Assembly (NCBI GenBank): GCA_037074615.1
Contig: CM073522.1
Span: forward strand, 23,496,962-23,560,961
Source: Leucaena leucocephala
Lineage: Eukaryota; Streptophyta; Magnoliopsida; Fabales; Fabaceae
Length of the DNA: 64,000 bases
Direction: 5' to 3'
Part shown: piece after piece, positions 33,016 through 43,448 of the stretch
Position numbering within the stretch: the first letter of the stretch is position 1
Layout of the letters: every line of letters starts with the position of its first letter
Translations under genes and position numbers: made by a program
The notes under the pieces: generated by a model
Seen by the model: the letters and a program-made list of their open reading frames with translations, nothing else
Told to the model about the DNA's origin: nothing
The model's database searches: none

Positions 33016-35029
33016 TGAAATGTCCTTACTTTCATATATTGTAGTGAACATTTGGTTGCATTTAGGACCACTTTCAAGGTCATTGAAGTCCAATTTCTCA
33101 ATCTAGAATTTTACTCTTCTCGAGTACTGTTCACTGTGTAAATTCCAGATGAGTGACCTGACTTCAGAAAATCATAATTAATTATAGAAAAATAGAAATG
33201 AAGTGATTCCAATTGATACATAAATCTAACTCAATTATCTTTCAGGGAAAAATCACTCATTGATCATTCTTTGACCAAGTCAACGTAGGACAATGTTACA
33301 ATTTTACTGTTCATCCAGCGTTTCCCCCTAAATCCAGGATTCTGGTCTCAACTTTGATAATTTATATCTCCATGTGTAGACATCCAAATGAGGCATTATA
33401 TATATAAAATCGAAGCTTAATATGTCTACTATTTACCATAAAAATTTCATACATTTATTCATCCATTTACTATTTTTAATTATGGGTCAAATATCATTAG
33501 GTCACCACGAGTTACTGTTCACAGTGGTAATTTCCAGCAATCAACTTTACATACATATGCATATATCCATCACATATCAGTCAAACATGACTAACAATAC
33601 TTATCATTAAATAATAAGTTGTTATACATCAGGGAATATACAAAATCCCCATATTTCCATTACATTTTTTCTGCCTGAAATTCAGCAGCATAACCGCTAC
33701 GCTTCATCATTAGAAAGTAACTGATATTGTACCGATTCGGTAATTCCCGTGAGAACTACCATTCTACGTAAGTACCCAAGAAAGACTGGATGAACCGGCT
33801 AGATCCACTCACTTTCAGCCTCCTTAGACAGTACCTACGTACACAGTACGTATCAGCTCCTTTCTTTATTATTGCCATCTTGTCATAATTTCGGCAGCAT
33901 AACGGCGTCTCTTAAAATTCCCAAAATTTACTTTGGCATAACCTCCCCTGTAATGGGTTATTTATTTGGATGAGATTCGGGGGAATCTCAGTAGTAATAA
34001 TCATAACAATATATGTAATGCAGAGTGACAGTGTTGCTTGTGATTGTGTACAGATAAGTATGCTGCGTGCTTCCATACTCAATAACATATGATCATAGCA
34101 TTGTAATAGAGCTTCAAGCATAACATATAAGACAATAATCCAACCAAACAATAGCACAACCAATCACAAAGACATTACATAAAAGCTAGAATTAGTTACT
34201 ACCTTAAAAGCTTAGCAGAACTCTATAATCTCTGTACTGCTTTCCACTCCGCTAGAACTTCCTTTCTTCTTTCTTTCTCTCACTTTCTCTCTCAAGAACT
34301 TCGTTATCTCTCTAATTCTTGCTTGGATCCGTGATGAGTGAAGGCAAGGGGGGGTATTTATAGTTTTGATGGATGGCATTTCTGTAATTTCCAAGCCCTC
34401 TGAACTTGTGGCCACGGTTTTTCCGGAATTTCCTATTTTTCTTTATTCCCTTTTACTGCATCATCAAGGGACACCTAATAGGACACCTCATCCCTCACAT
34501 TCTTCACATGGCAAAATTTGGGAGAGCAAGAAGCCTTCTGGAAGCTTTCCAGTCCAATTCGGTACCGGCCCGGTCCGTTTCCTCGAAAACTGGATTGTTT
34601 TCTGAATCTAATCTTCCTAAAAATCCATATTATGTCTTCTGACTTTAAATTTAGTATCTGGGTCCTTTATATCATTAACATTTTTATACTGGGTCTAAAC
34701 TCAATTACAGATCCCTTGTGAAATGACCAAAATACCCTTGGTGCCCTTTCCTGTCCTATCTTAACCCTAAGGGCAAAATCGTCATTTTACACCTTTCTGT
34801 ACCCTGTCAGGGCATACACTGACCCTGGTTTACCTTACCTCTGTATGTCTTGTCTCCTGAACCCTTCCAGAATGACCAAAATGCCCTTCATTCCTCTACT
34901 ACCCTTTAGTACAACACAGGGGTATTTTCGTAATTTTGTACTTTTCTGGGGTTCTGCTGAACACTGGCCCACCTATCAGTCCAAGGGTCTTACTGGGCCT
35001 TTGATGGCGCCATTATTGGGCCTCTTATG
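33016..35029 (-). repeat. 5' LTR of A, truncated
   Basis: It starts TGAAATGTCC and includes the core stem arms in the 11-bp form (near 33772-33845), the hairpin (near 33971-33988) and the TATA box (minus strand, near 34352-34362). It stops at 35029 within U3 text that other LTRs continue ('gggcctctta...'), joined directly to protease sequence of element B. Confidence 0.85.
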
Positions 35030-35201
35030 AAATTCAATTGCACTTCTGAGCTCAGATCAGTGACCTTTGGACCAAGAACTAGAGTCTTGTTCTTGCAGTC
35101 CAGCATCACATTATTGGAGGCTAACCAATTCAAACCAAGTATGACATCGATCTCCCGGAAAGGCATACATATCCAGTCTAGGGTGGTACAGCAGTGCTCA
35201 T
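35030..35201 (-). pseudogene. protease-region fragment of element B, distal part
   Basis: It matches A at 17860-18020 (segments for CRNKTLVLG and MPFREIDVILG). It is cut from the rest of B's protease by solo LTR E and abuts A's LTR at 35029. All of B's RT-IN is missing to the left. Confidence 0.88.
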
Positions 35202-38047
35202 TGTCACATACTTATTTTTATATATCTTAAGGACCATTCAGTAGCACTTAGAACCACTTTCAGGGTCATTGAAGTCTAAACTCTTAATCTGGAATTTTAC
35301 TCTTATCGGGTACTGTTCACTATGGCAAATTCCAGATGAGTGACCTGACTTTGAAAAATCATAACTAATTATAGAAAAATCGAAATGAAGTGGTTCAAAT
35401 TGATACATGAACATAACTTAATTATATTTCAGTGAAAAATCATTGGTTGACCATTCCTTGACAAATTCAACGTGGGTCAACGTTTCAACTTTACTGTTCA
35501 TCCAGTGATTTTCTCCTGAATCCAGCATTCTGGTCCCAACTTTAACAATTGATATCTTTTCGTATATAAATCAAAACGAGGCATTCTATATATAAAATTA
35601 AATCTTAGTATGTCTAATATTTACCATAAAAATATCATATATTTATTCAACCATTTACTATTTTTAATGATTTATCAAACATCAATAGGTCTCCACGGAT
35701 TACTATTCACTAAGTCATTTTTCAGCAACCAACCTTACATATTAGTGCATACATACATCACATATCAGTCAAACATGCCAGATAACAATTATTATTAAAT
35801 AATCAACTGTTATACATCAGTGCATGATTAACATCCTCATATTTCTATTACATTTTTCATTGTCTAAAATCCGGCAGCATAACTGCTACATTCCTTCTGT
35901 AGAAAGTAACCGATCTTGTACCGATTCGGTAATTCTCGTAGGAACTATCATTCTACGTAAGTACCCAGGAAAGACTGGATGAACCTGCTAGGTCTACTCA
36001 CTTCCAGCCTCCTTAGATAGCACCTACGTACACAGTACGTATCAGTTCCTTTCTTTGTTCCTGCTTTGTTGCCAGAATTTTGGCAGCATAACCGCATCTC
36101 TTAAAATTTCCAAATTTTATTTTGACAGAACCTCCCCTGTAATGTTATATATGGGAATGAGATTCAAAAGAATCTCAGTAGCAACAATCATAACAATATA
36201 TGTAATGCAGAGTGACAGTGCTTGCTTGTGATTGTGTACAGATAAGTATGCTGCGTGCTTCCATACTCAATAACATATGATCATAGCATTGTAATAGAGC
36301 TTCAACCATAACATATAAGACAACAATACAACCAAACAATAGCACAACAAATCACAAAGACATTACATAAAAGCTAGGATTAGTTACTACCTCAAAGGTA
36401 GAACTCCAGAACTTCTCTACTGCTTTCAACTCCACCAGAACTTCCTTTCTTCTTTCTTTCTCTCACTTTCTCTCTCAAGAACTTCCTTATCTCTCTAATT
36501 CTTGCTTGGGCCGTTCTGAATGAAGAGCAAGGGGGAGTATTTATAGTTTTGATCAATGGCATTCTTGTAATTTTGAAGCCTTATGAACTTGTGGTCCTGG
36601 TTTTTCCTGGAATTTCCTATTTTCTTTTATTCCCTTTTACTGCATCATCATGGACACCTCACCACCCACATTCTTCACATGACACAATTTGGAGAGGAGA
36701 GAAACCATCTGGAAGCTTTTCGGTCCAATCCGGTACCGGTCCGGTCCTGGTCCGGTCCGTCTCCTAAAAAACTGAACCGTTTTCTGAATCTAATTTTTCT
36801 GAAAATCCTTTTTATGTCTTCTGACCTTAAATTTAGTATCCAGACCCTGTATATCCCTGTATATCATTAACATTTTTATATTGGGTCTAAACTCAGTTGC
36901 AGATCCCTTGAGACATGACCAAATTGCCCTTGGTGCCCTTTCTGGCCCTATTTTAACCCTAAAGGCAAAATCGTCATTTTACACCTTTCTGTAACCTGGT
37001 CAAAGCATATACTGGCTCTAGACAACCTCATTTATGTATGTCTTAGCTTCTGAGCCTATCCATAATGACCAGAATGCCCTCAATTTATCTGCTACTCTTT
37101 TAGTACAACACAGGGGCATTTTCGTAATTTCGCACTTTTCCGGGGTTCTGCTCGACACTGGCCCACTTATCAGCCCAAGAGTCTTATTGGGCCTTTAATG
37201 GAGCCATAATTGGGCCTCTTAGGGTCCATTACCTATATGGCACGTATTACGACGAATCTTCCCCTGGCACAGTTCATCGAATATTTTAACTATTATTCAC
37301 CGTTTATACACATTTTTTGACACCGACTCCTTTTCCCAGATACAGTAGCCTACTATGTTCAAGCATCCCTGTGGGTTATAACAGTCATCTGACTGAGGTC
37401 ATCCGATCGCATTTAGTCCCTTTTAAAATACCGATAAATCTCCCTATTGGATACCCGGAGGCCTCATACTCCCGTCTGTATTTACTAATTTGTGAATAAC
37501 TTTTTCTATAGACCTCCTATCGGTATTCTGTCAGTTTCCTGACATCCGCCCCTTAAAGGTGCATCATCCTGTAATTTCTTACTTATATCTGAAATCTAGG
37601 GTATCCGGTAGGAATTTTTATAACTTTTGGACGATCAGTCCATTTTTGGCTATCTGGAGTCTTCAAAAATTCCGGTATTAGGCTGGATTATCCAGCGTCT
37701 CCTGCCCTATCTTCTGGTAAAATCTGGGACTGAAATGCTGTCGGGCAGTCTAAACCACTTATGGCCTAACTTTCTTTAATTATACTTTAACCCCAGGGAA
37801 CTTTTCTTCTTTGCAATTAAGTCCCTTAAATTTGGCTAAAATTACACTTTAAGACCCCACATTTTTGTCTACCTTTCTTTCCTAACCTTAAACTTTTCAT
37901 AATTGCACTTAAGTACTTTCATTTCCTTTCTTTTGCAATTTAATCATTTTCTTTACATAAAGGACCACATCTTTTTCCTGAAAAAGAACTCATATATTCC
38001 ATTTAATCTGTACATAGAAATCAGTACAGAAAATTAAGAATATTACA
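35202..38047 (-). mobile_element. solo LTR E (2846 bp)
   Basis: It starts TGTCACATAC and ends AATATTACA, with the perfect TSD CTCAT (35197-35201, 38048-38052) in B's protease sequence. Its U3 end carries the CTGTAC...GTACAG hairpin (38008-38029) seen at the start of F's LTR. The U3 is more than 1 kb longer than F's and resembles that of 9876-13475. The core stem arms are in the 11-bp form with a wobble pair (near 35955 and 36026). No interior. Confidence 0.92.
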
Positions 38048-39194
38048 CTCATAATGCACAATACTATTCAAACAAGCGTCAGACGTAACTACCCTAGCAT
38101 TGGTGGGAGTTATCACATGTATATCGTAATGCAACTTGCTAATCAGAAGGCCTAGGCATTTAGCACACTCATAGGAAATAAAGGAATGACTTGCACCCGA
38201 ATCAAACAGAGCAGTCACAGCATGATCATTGAGATAGATTGTACATTGGATCATCTCAGGTGATCGCTGAACGTCCTCCTTGGTGAGTACAAATACTCGT
38301 CCTTATGTCCTTGGCCTTTGATTAGTTGCAGCTTAAGGGCACTCTCGAGATAAATGTCTGGGCTTTCCACATGTATAACAAACATTCTGACCCATCAAGC
38401 ACGGCCTATCACTATGATTCTTTCCGCACTTGTCACAGACTCAGGCCCTTGAATCTCTATTGTGGACCTTCCGCGGAAATTTTCTCTATTTGGCCTCCTG
38501 TTCTGCCATAGTCGCTTTCTTTTTCTGTAGCCGCTACTACTTGCAAATTCTTGGTTTTGACCAGCTTTATCAGGAGCTGCCTGTTCCTTGTTTCCTAATC
38601 TGAACAGCATTCGGTGATTCATGCTATTTTCAACAATACGGCATGCCTCCACGGCCTTATTAAACTGGCTGTATTGTTGAGGAGTTAACTTCTCCTTCAG
38701 TGTGGAATTCAATCCTCGAATCATCCTTTCCGTCATCCAGTGCTCATCATCCACTTGGCGCAGATAAATGGAATACTGAGATAGCTGGATAAACTTAGCA
38801 AGGTACTCGTCAAAAGATTATTTCTCTCCTTGTCTCAGTACAAGGAATTCGGCCTCTCTTTCATCTCTGACTGACTGAGGGAAATACTTTTCGTAGAACT
38901 GTTCAAGAAACACTTCCCAGGTGATCGGAATGTCTCTTGCTTGCAAAAGTAATTCAGTGTTCTTCCACCACCTGTCAGTATCTTTTTCTAGCTGATAGAT
39001 GGCCATTTGCGCTTTGGTTTTAGTCGGGCAATCAAGGACCTTGAAGATCTTTTCCAGTCTGCTAATCCAGTCTTTCGCTATCTGCACATCAAACGTTCCT
39101 TCGAATACTGGAGGACTGTGCTTGCAGAACCTGATCATCCATTGTTGGATGCTAACTACATCCTCTCTCTGATCAACCCGTCTTTGGGGCTGTA
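38048..39194 (-). pseudogene. protease and gag of element B, first segment
   Basis: Reads leftward. Gag blocks: QMAIYQLEKDTDRWWKNTEL (38818-39138), LTPQQYSQFNKAVEACRIVE (38395-38754), a CCHC knuckle (CYTCGKPRHLSREC, near 38340-38380), then protease TALFDSGASHSFIS (38021-38254 region). A stop replaces the residue after the RQGEK segment near 38818. Broken by E on the left and by F at 39194 on the right; the N-terminal part of gag continues at 48132. Confidence 0.9.
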
Positions 39195-40881
39195 TGTAAT
39201 ATCCTTAATTTCTGTACTGATTTCCATGTACAGATTAAATGGAATTTATGAGTCATGTTTCAGGAAAAAGATGTGGTCCTTTATGTAAAGAAAAGGATTA
39301 AATTGCAAAAGAAAGGAAAAGAAAGGACTTAAATGCAAATATGGAAAGTTTAAGGTAAGGAAGGAAAGGTAGACAAAAATGTGGGGTCTTAAAGTGTAAT
39401 TTTAGCCAAATTAAGGGACTTAATTATAAAGAAGGAAAAGTTCCCTGGGGCTAAAGTATAATTAAAGAAAATAGGAAATTCCAGGAAAAACCAGGACCAC
39501 AGGATCATAAGTCTTCCTAATTACAAGATTGCCATTGCTCAACACTATAAATACCCCCACCTAACCCCTCATTTCGGCATGAGCAAGGAAGAAGGGAAGA
39601 GAGAAGTTCTTGAGAGAGAAAGTGTGAGAAAGAAAGAAGAAAGGAAGTTCTGGTGGAGTTGAAAGCAGTAGAGAAGTTCTGAAGCACTGCTTTTGAGGTA
39701 ACAACTAATTCTAGCTCTTATGTAATGTCTTTGTGATGTGTTGTTTTGTTTGGTTGATTGTTGTCCTATATGTTATGCTTGAAGCTCTATTCCAATGCTA
39801 TGATCATATGTTATTGAATATGGAAGCATGCAGCATACTTATCTGTACACAGTCACAAGCAAGCACCGTCACTCTGCATTACATATATTGTTATGATTGT
39901 TGCTACTGAGATTCTTTTGAATCTCATTCCCAAACATAACATTACAGGGGAGGTTCTGTCAAAATAAAATTTGGAAATCTTAAGAGACGCCGGTAGGCTG
40001 CCGAAATTCCGGCAACGAAGACGGAACAAAGAAAGGAACTGATACGTACTGTGTACGTAGTGCTGTCTAAGGAGGCTGGAAGTGAGTGGACCCAGAAGGT
40101 TCATCCAGTCTTTCCTGGGTACTACGTAGAATGGTAGTTCTCATAAGGGAATTACCGAATCGGTACAACATCGGTTACTTTCTAAAGAAGAATTGTAGCA
40201 GTTATGCTGCCGGATTTTAGACAGAGAAGGATGTAATAAAATATGAGGGAGTTAATCATGCACTGATATATAACAGTTGATTATTTGATATTAATTGTTA
40301 TCTGGTTTGTATGACTGATATGTGTTGGTTGTATGCTTGGGTATGAAAAGACTAAATGCTGAAAATAGGCCCAGTGAACAGTAACTCGTGAAGACCCATT
40401 CATGTTTGATAAATCATTAAAAATAGTAAATGATTGAATTGATGTACGGACTTTTTAGGGTAAAAAGTAGACATACTATTCTTTAATTTGATATATAGAA
40501 TGTCTAATTTGGATGTATACACGAAAAGATATAAATTGTTAAATTTGGGACCAGAATGCTGGATTCAGGAGAAAGTCATTGGATGAACAGTAAGATTGAA
40601 ACATTGACCCACGTTAAATTTGTCAAGTATTGGTCAACCAATGATTTTTCCCTGAAATATATTTGAGTTATATTCATGTAGCAATTTGAAACACTTCATT
40701 TAGATTTTTCTAGAATTAGTTATGAATTTTCAAAGTCAGGTCACTCATCTGGAATTTGCCACAGTGAACAGTACTCGATATGAATAAAATTCCAGATTAA
40801 GTGTTTAGACTTCAATGACCCTGAAAGTGGTTTAAGTGCTACTGAATGGTCCCTAAGATGTATAAAAATAAGGATGTGACA
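39195..40881 (+). repeat. 5' LTR of F
   Basis: TGTAATATCC to AGGATGTGACA. Contains the U3 hairpin CTGTAC-10 nt-GTACAG (39212-39233), TATA box (39546-39553), donor-like AG/GTAACAAC (39696-39705), core hairpin (39908-39925) and the paired arms 40054-40063 / 40119-40128. ORFs on either strand here are not genes. Confidence 0.95.
39546..39553 (+). promoter_or_regulatory. LTR TATA box of F
   Basis: TATAAATA followed by a C-rich run. The same motif sits in the equivalent place in every LTR that is long enough, so transcription should start about 30 bp downstream, near 39580. Confidence 0.75.
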
Positions 40882-40884
40882 TTT

Positions 40885-40896
40885 TGGTATCAGAGC
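40885..40896 (+). other. primer-binding site of F
   Basis: TGGTATCAGAGC, three bases after the LTR end: the 12-nt complement of the 3' end of plant tRNA-iMet. Confidence 0.93.
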
Positions 40897-40994
40897 AAAG
40901 GATTCTGGCTTAAGAAATGCTCTGAGTAGATGATTTATAGAAAGATATACCATGATAAAGCCGTCATAATTGACACTAAGTTAGTGTTTGCAGG

Positions 40995-41693
40995 ATGGAT
41001 AGACATAGATTTGGGTATGAAACTACAGTAAACCAATGGGAATTAAGACCAGAGGTCTCTAGTTCAGATAGTTCAGAAGAAGAGATAGTAAGCAATGATT
41101 CTGAACTCTGGACACCTCCAGTAGCTGGTGATTCTGAGGAGGATAGTTCCTCTGTAGGATCAAACTTTCCAATTGATGATCAGGAGGTGATGATAACAGA
41201 AGGCCCTATTCCTGCCATTCCCATAAGTGCGGTACCCTTAAATATAACAGACAGTTCAGGATCCAGCCAAGTACGTGTTCAGAGTAATGCGCCAGATCCC
41301 AGTAGGCCCGAAGTGACTCTAGTAGAAATGTATTTGGGAGGTTTAATCGTAAGAATGGTCCCAGGGAGGAACCTGAGTAGAGAGCAACTTGAGAGCTCGG
41401 TAGCATTAGCTCGACAACTATACGAGTTGAGGCAGACCCTGTTCGAAAACATAGATCAAGATTATTCGGTCTACCAGGAGTTTATCACAAGGGTGAAAGC
41501 CATATATCAAGCCTGGGATCCAAATGTGTTAACCATGGGGCTTTGGCTAGAAATTATGAATGACGTATTGCCAAAGACTCCTACCTGGAGATCGGAATTG
41601 GACCAGTATTTTGATAGAGAATCATATTGTACCATATCCGACTGGATCTACCTAGTAGGAGAATATATTATAATGGAGTTTAAGAAAAATTAG
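40995..41693 (+). CDS. ORF0: uncharacterised protein encoded upstream of gag in F
   Basis: 232 aa. The ATG sits two bases after TTTGCAG, which resembles a splice acceptor. The N-terminus is Arg-rich (MDRHRFGYET). Residues about 20-75 are acidic and Ser-rich (SSSDSSEEE, DSEEDSSSVGSN), then come a short IPAIP motif and a predicted folded half: VTLVEMYLGGLIVRMVPGRN, REQLESSVALARQLYELRQT, FITRVKAIYQAWDPNVLT, and a C-terminal CTISDWIYLVGEYI. I see no retroviral domain, zinc finger, signal peptide or membrane segment. Homologues occur at the same place in A and B, so it belongs to this element lineage. Role unknown; the acidic tract and helical C-terminus could suit protein-protein contact, but that is inference. 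Tat/Ogre elements also have an ORF upstream of gag; I cannot say whether they are related. Confidence 0.85.
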   Translation: MDRHRFGYETTVNQWELRPEVSSSDSSEEEIVSNDSELWTPPVAGDSEEDSSSVGSNFPIDDQEVMITEGPIPAIPISAVPLNITDSSGSSQVRVQSNAPDPSRPEVTLVEMYLGGLIVRMVPGRNLSREQLESSVALARQLYELRQTLFENIDQDYSVYQEFITRVKAIYQAWDPNVLTMGLWLEIMNDVLPKTPTWRSELDQYFDRESYCTISDWIYLVGEYIIMEFKKN

Positions 41694-41831
41694 AGTAATA
41701 TTTCTAATGTATAAAAGACTAGAATGGTACTGTGATATGTACATATACTCTGTATGTATATTATGTTTGAAATGAAATGAAAAGGAATTATGTTATTTAT
41801 CGTATTCTCTTTTGCTTTTAAGTATAACAAA

Positions 41832-43412
41832 ATGGTACGAACGAGGAGAACTATTCCAGCTGAGGAACCCCGAGAGGCTGGAAACCTTAATCAAATGATT
41901 CTAGAATGATTAGAACAGCAACAAAAGATGATAGAAGAAATGAGAGCTGCTCAAGCACGAAATGAACAAGAAAGAGATGCTGCCATAGCCGCGACAGTAG
42001 CAGCAGCAGTAAATAATTTAAGACCGCTAGAGCCTTCAGGAGCTACTAGTAGAGAACCTGAAGAAGTACCACAGCAGGCGGAACAGCCCCAGAGAAGGGT
42101 TGAATCAAGGGAGGAGGCAGTTGGCATCCAACAATGGATGGTGCGATTTTGCAAACATAATCCTCCAGTGTTTGAAGGGACATTCGAAGTACAGACAGCA
42201 GAGAATTGGGTCAGCAGATTAGAGAAGATCTTCAAGGTTCTCGACTGCCCGACTGAAACCAAGGCCCAAATGGCCATCTATCAATTAGAAAAGGATGCGG
42301 ATAGATGGTGGAAGAATACAGAGTTACTTCTCCAAGCAAGAGATATTCCAGTTACCTGGGAAGTATTTCTTGAGCAATTTTATGAGAAATATTTCCCACA
42401 ATCTGTCAGAGATGAAAGGGAGGCTGAATTCCTTGTGCTGAGGCAAGGAGAAAAAGAAGCTTTTGATGAATATTTGGCCAAGTTCATCTGGCTATCTCAA
42501 TATTCAACTTACCTACGCCAAGTAGATGACGAACGCTGGATGACAGAAAGAATGATTCGAGGGCTGAATTCTATGTTAAAGGAGAAGTTAACTCCCCAAC
42601 AATACAGCCAGTTCAATAAGGCTGTGGAAGCATGTCGAATCGTTGAGAACAGCATGAATCATAGAATGCTGTCCAGATCTGGGAGTAAAGATCAAGCGAC
42701 TCCTGATAAGGCCAGACGGAATCAAGAAGCGGCCAGTGGGAGCGGCTATAAGAAAAGAAAGCGCCCGTGGCAGACCAAGAGGCCTAATAGGGGAAATTTC
42801 CTCGGAAGGTCCAATAACAGGGATCCAAAGGCCCCAGTATGTGAAAAGTGTGGAAAGAATCATGGTGACAGACCATGCTTGATGGGCCAGAATGTATGCT
42901 ACACCTGCGAAAAGCCTGGACATTTTTCCAGGGAATGTCCTCAAGCTATAACTGATCCAAGGCCAAGGACGGCGGGACGAGTGTTTGCACTCACTAGAGA
43001 GGATGCTCAGCGATCATCTGAGATGATCCAAGGTACAATCTATCTCAATGATCATGCTGTGACTGCCCTATTTGATTCGGGTGCAAGTCATTCCTTTATA
43101 TCTTATGAATGTGCTAAATGCCTAGGCCTTCTGATCAGCAAGTTACGTTATGATATACAGGTGAAAACCCCCACCAACGCTAGGGTGATCACATCTGATA
43201 CCTGTCTAAATAGTGTGGTGCGTTATGAGCACTGCAGTACCACCCTGGACCTGATCTGTATGCCTTTCCAGGAGATTGAGGTCATACTCGGTTTAAATTG
43301 GTTATCCTCCAATAATGTGATGTTGGACTGCAGAAACAAGACCCTAGTTCTTGGTCCAAAGATCACTGATCGGAGCCTAGAAGTACAACTGAACTTCGTG
43401 ACAGAGGCTTAG
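41832..43412 (+). pseudogene. gag: gag-protease of F with an early stop
   Basis: The natural start is the ATG at 41832 (MVRTRRTIPAEEPREAGN). TGA at 41907-41909 interrupts it where A has CGA; the frame is then open from 41928 for 494 aa. Order: Ala/Glu-rich N-terminus; Ty3 capsid region (CKHNPPVFEGTFEVQTAENW, DADRWWKNTELLLQ, YEKYFPQSVRDEREAEFL); basic linker (KKRKRPWQTKRPNRGN); CxxCx3H-type CEKCGKNHGD and the CCHC knuckle CYTCEKPGHFSREC; aspartic protease ALFDSGASHSFIS and VILGLNWL. It ends at TAG 43410-43412, in frame with pol, where A has CAG. Forms the particle and cleaves the polyprotein in intact relatives. Confidence 0.93.
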
Positions 43413-43448
43413 GCAGAAAAATATCTACGGAAAGGATGTCAGGGATAT

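Larger units (their letters stand above)
15425..35029 (-). mobile_element. Ty3-gypsy (Tekay) element A, inserted in B's 3' LTR
   Basis: A reads leftward: partial 5' LTR (33016-35029), PBS (33001-33012), ORF0 (32210-32906), gag (30932-32045), protease (17944-18295), RT-RNaseH-IN (15871-17990), then the U5 end of its 3' LTR (15425-15870). Element C splits gag from protease. A's integrase core, chromodomain and half the 3' LTR are deleted (junction near 15870), and the 5' LTR is cut at 35029. The left flank TAACA would be the TSD, but the right copy is gone. Confidence 0.8.

Noticed and set aside
40885..40896. tRNA gene at the primer-site matches
   Set aside because: Only 12 nt match the tRNA 3' end; no cloverleaf is present around any of the sites.
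42588..42944. 118-aa ORF antisense to F gag
   Set aside because: Antisense shadow of the conserved gag zinc-knuckle region.
43410..43412. Programmed gag-pol readthrough at TAG
   Set aside because: Element A has CAG at the same codon and other C-to-T nonsense changes occur nearby, so mutation is simpler. Kept only as a test within a finding.
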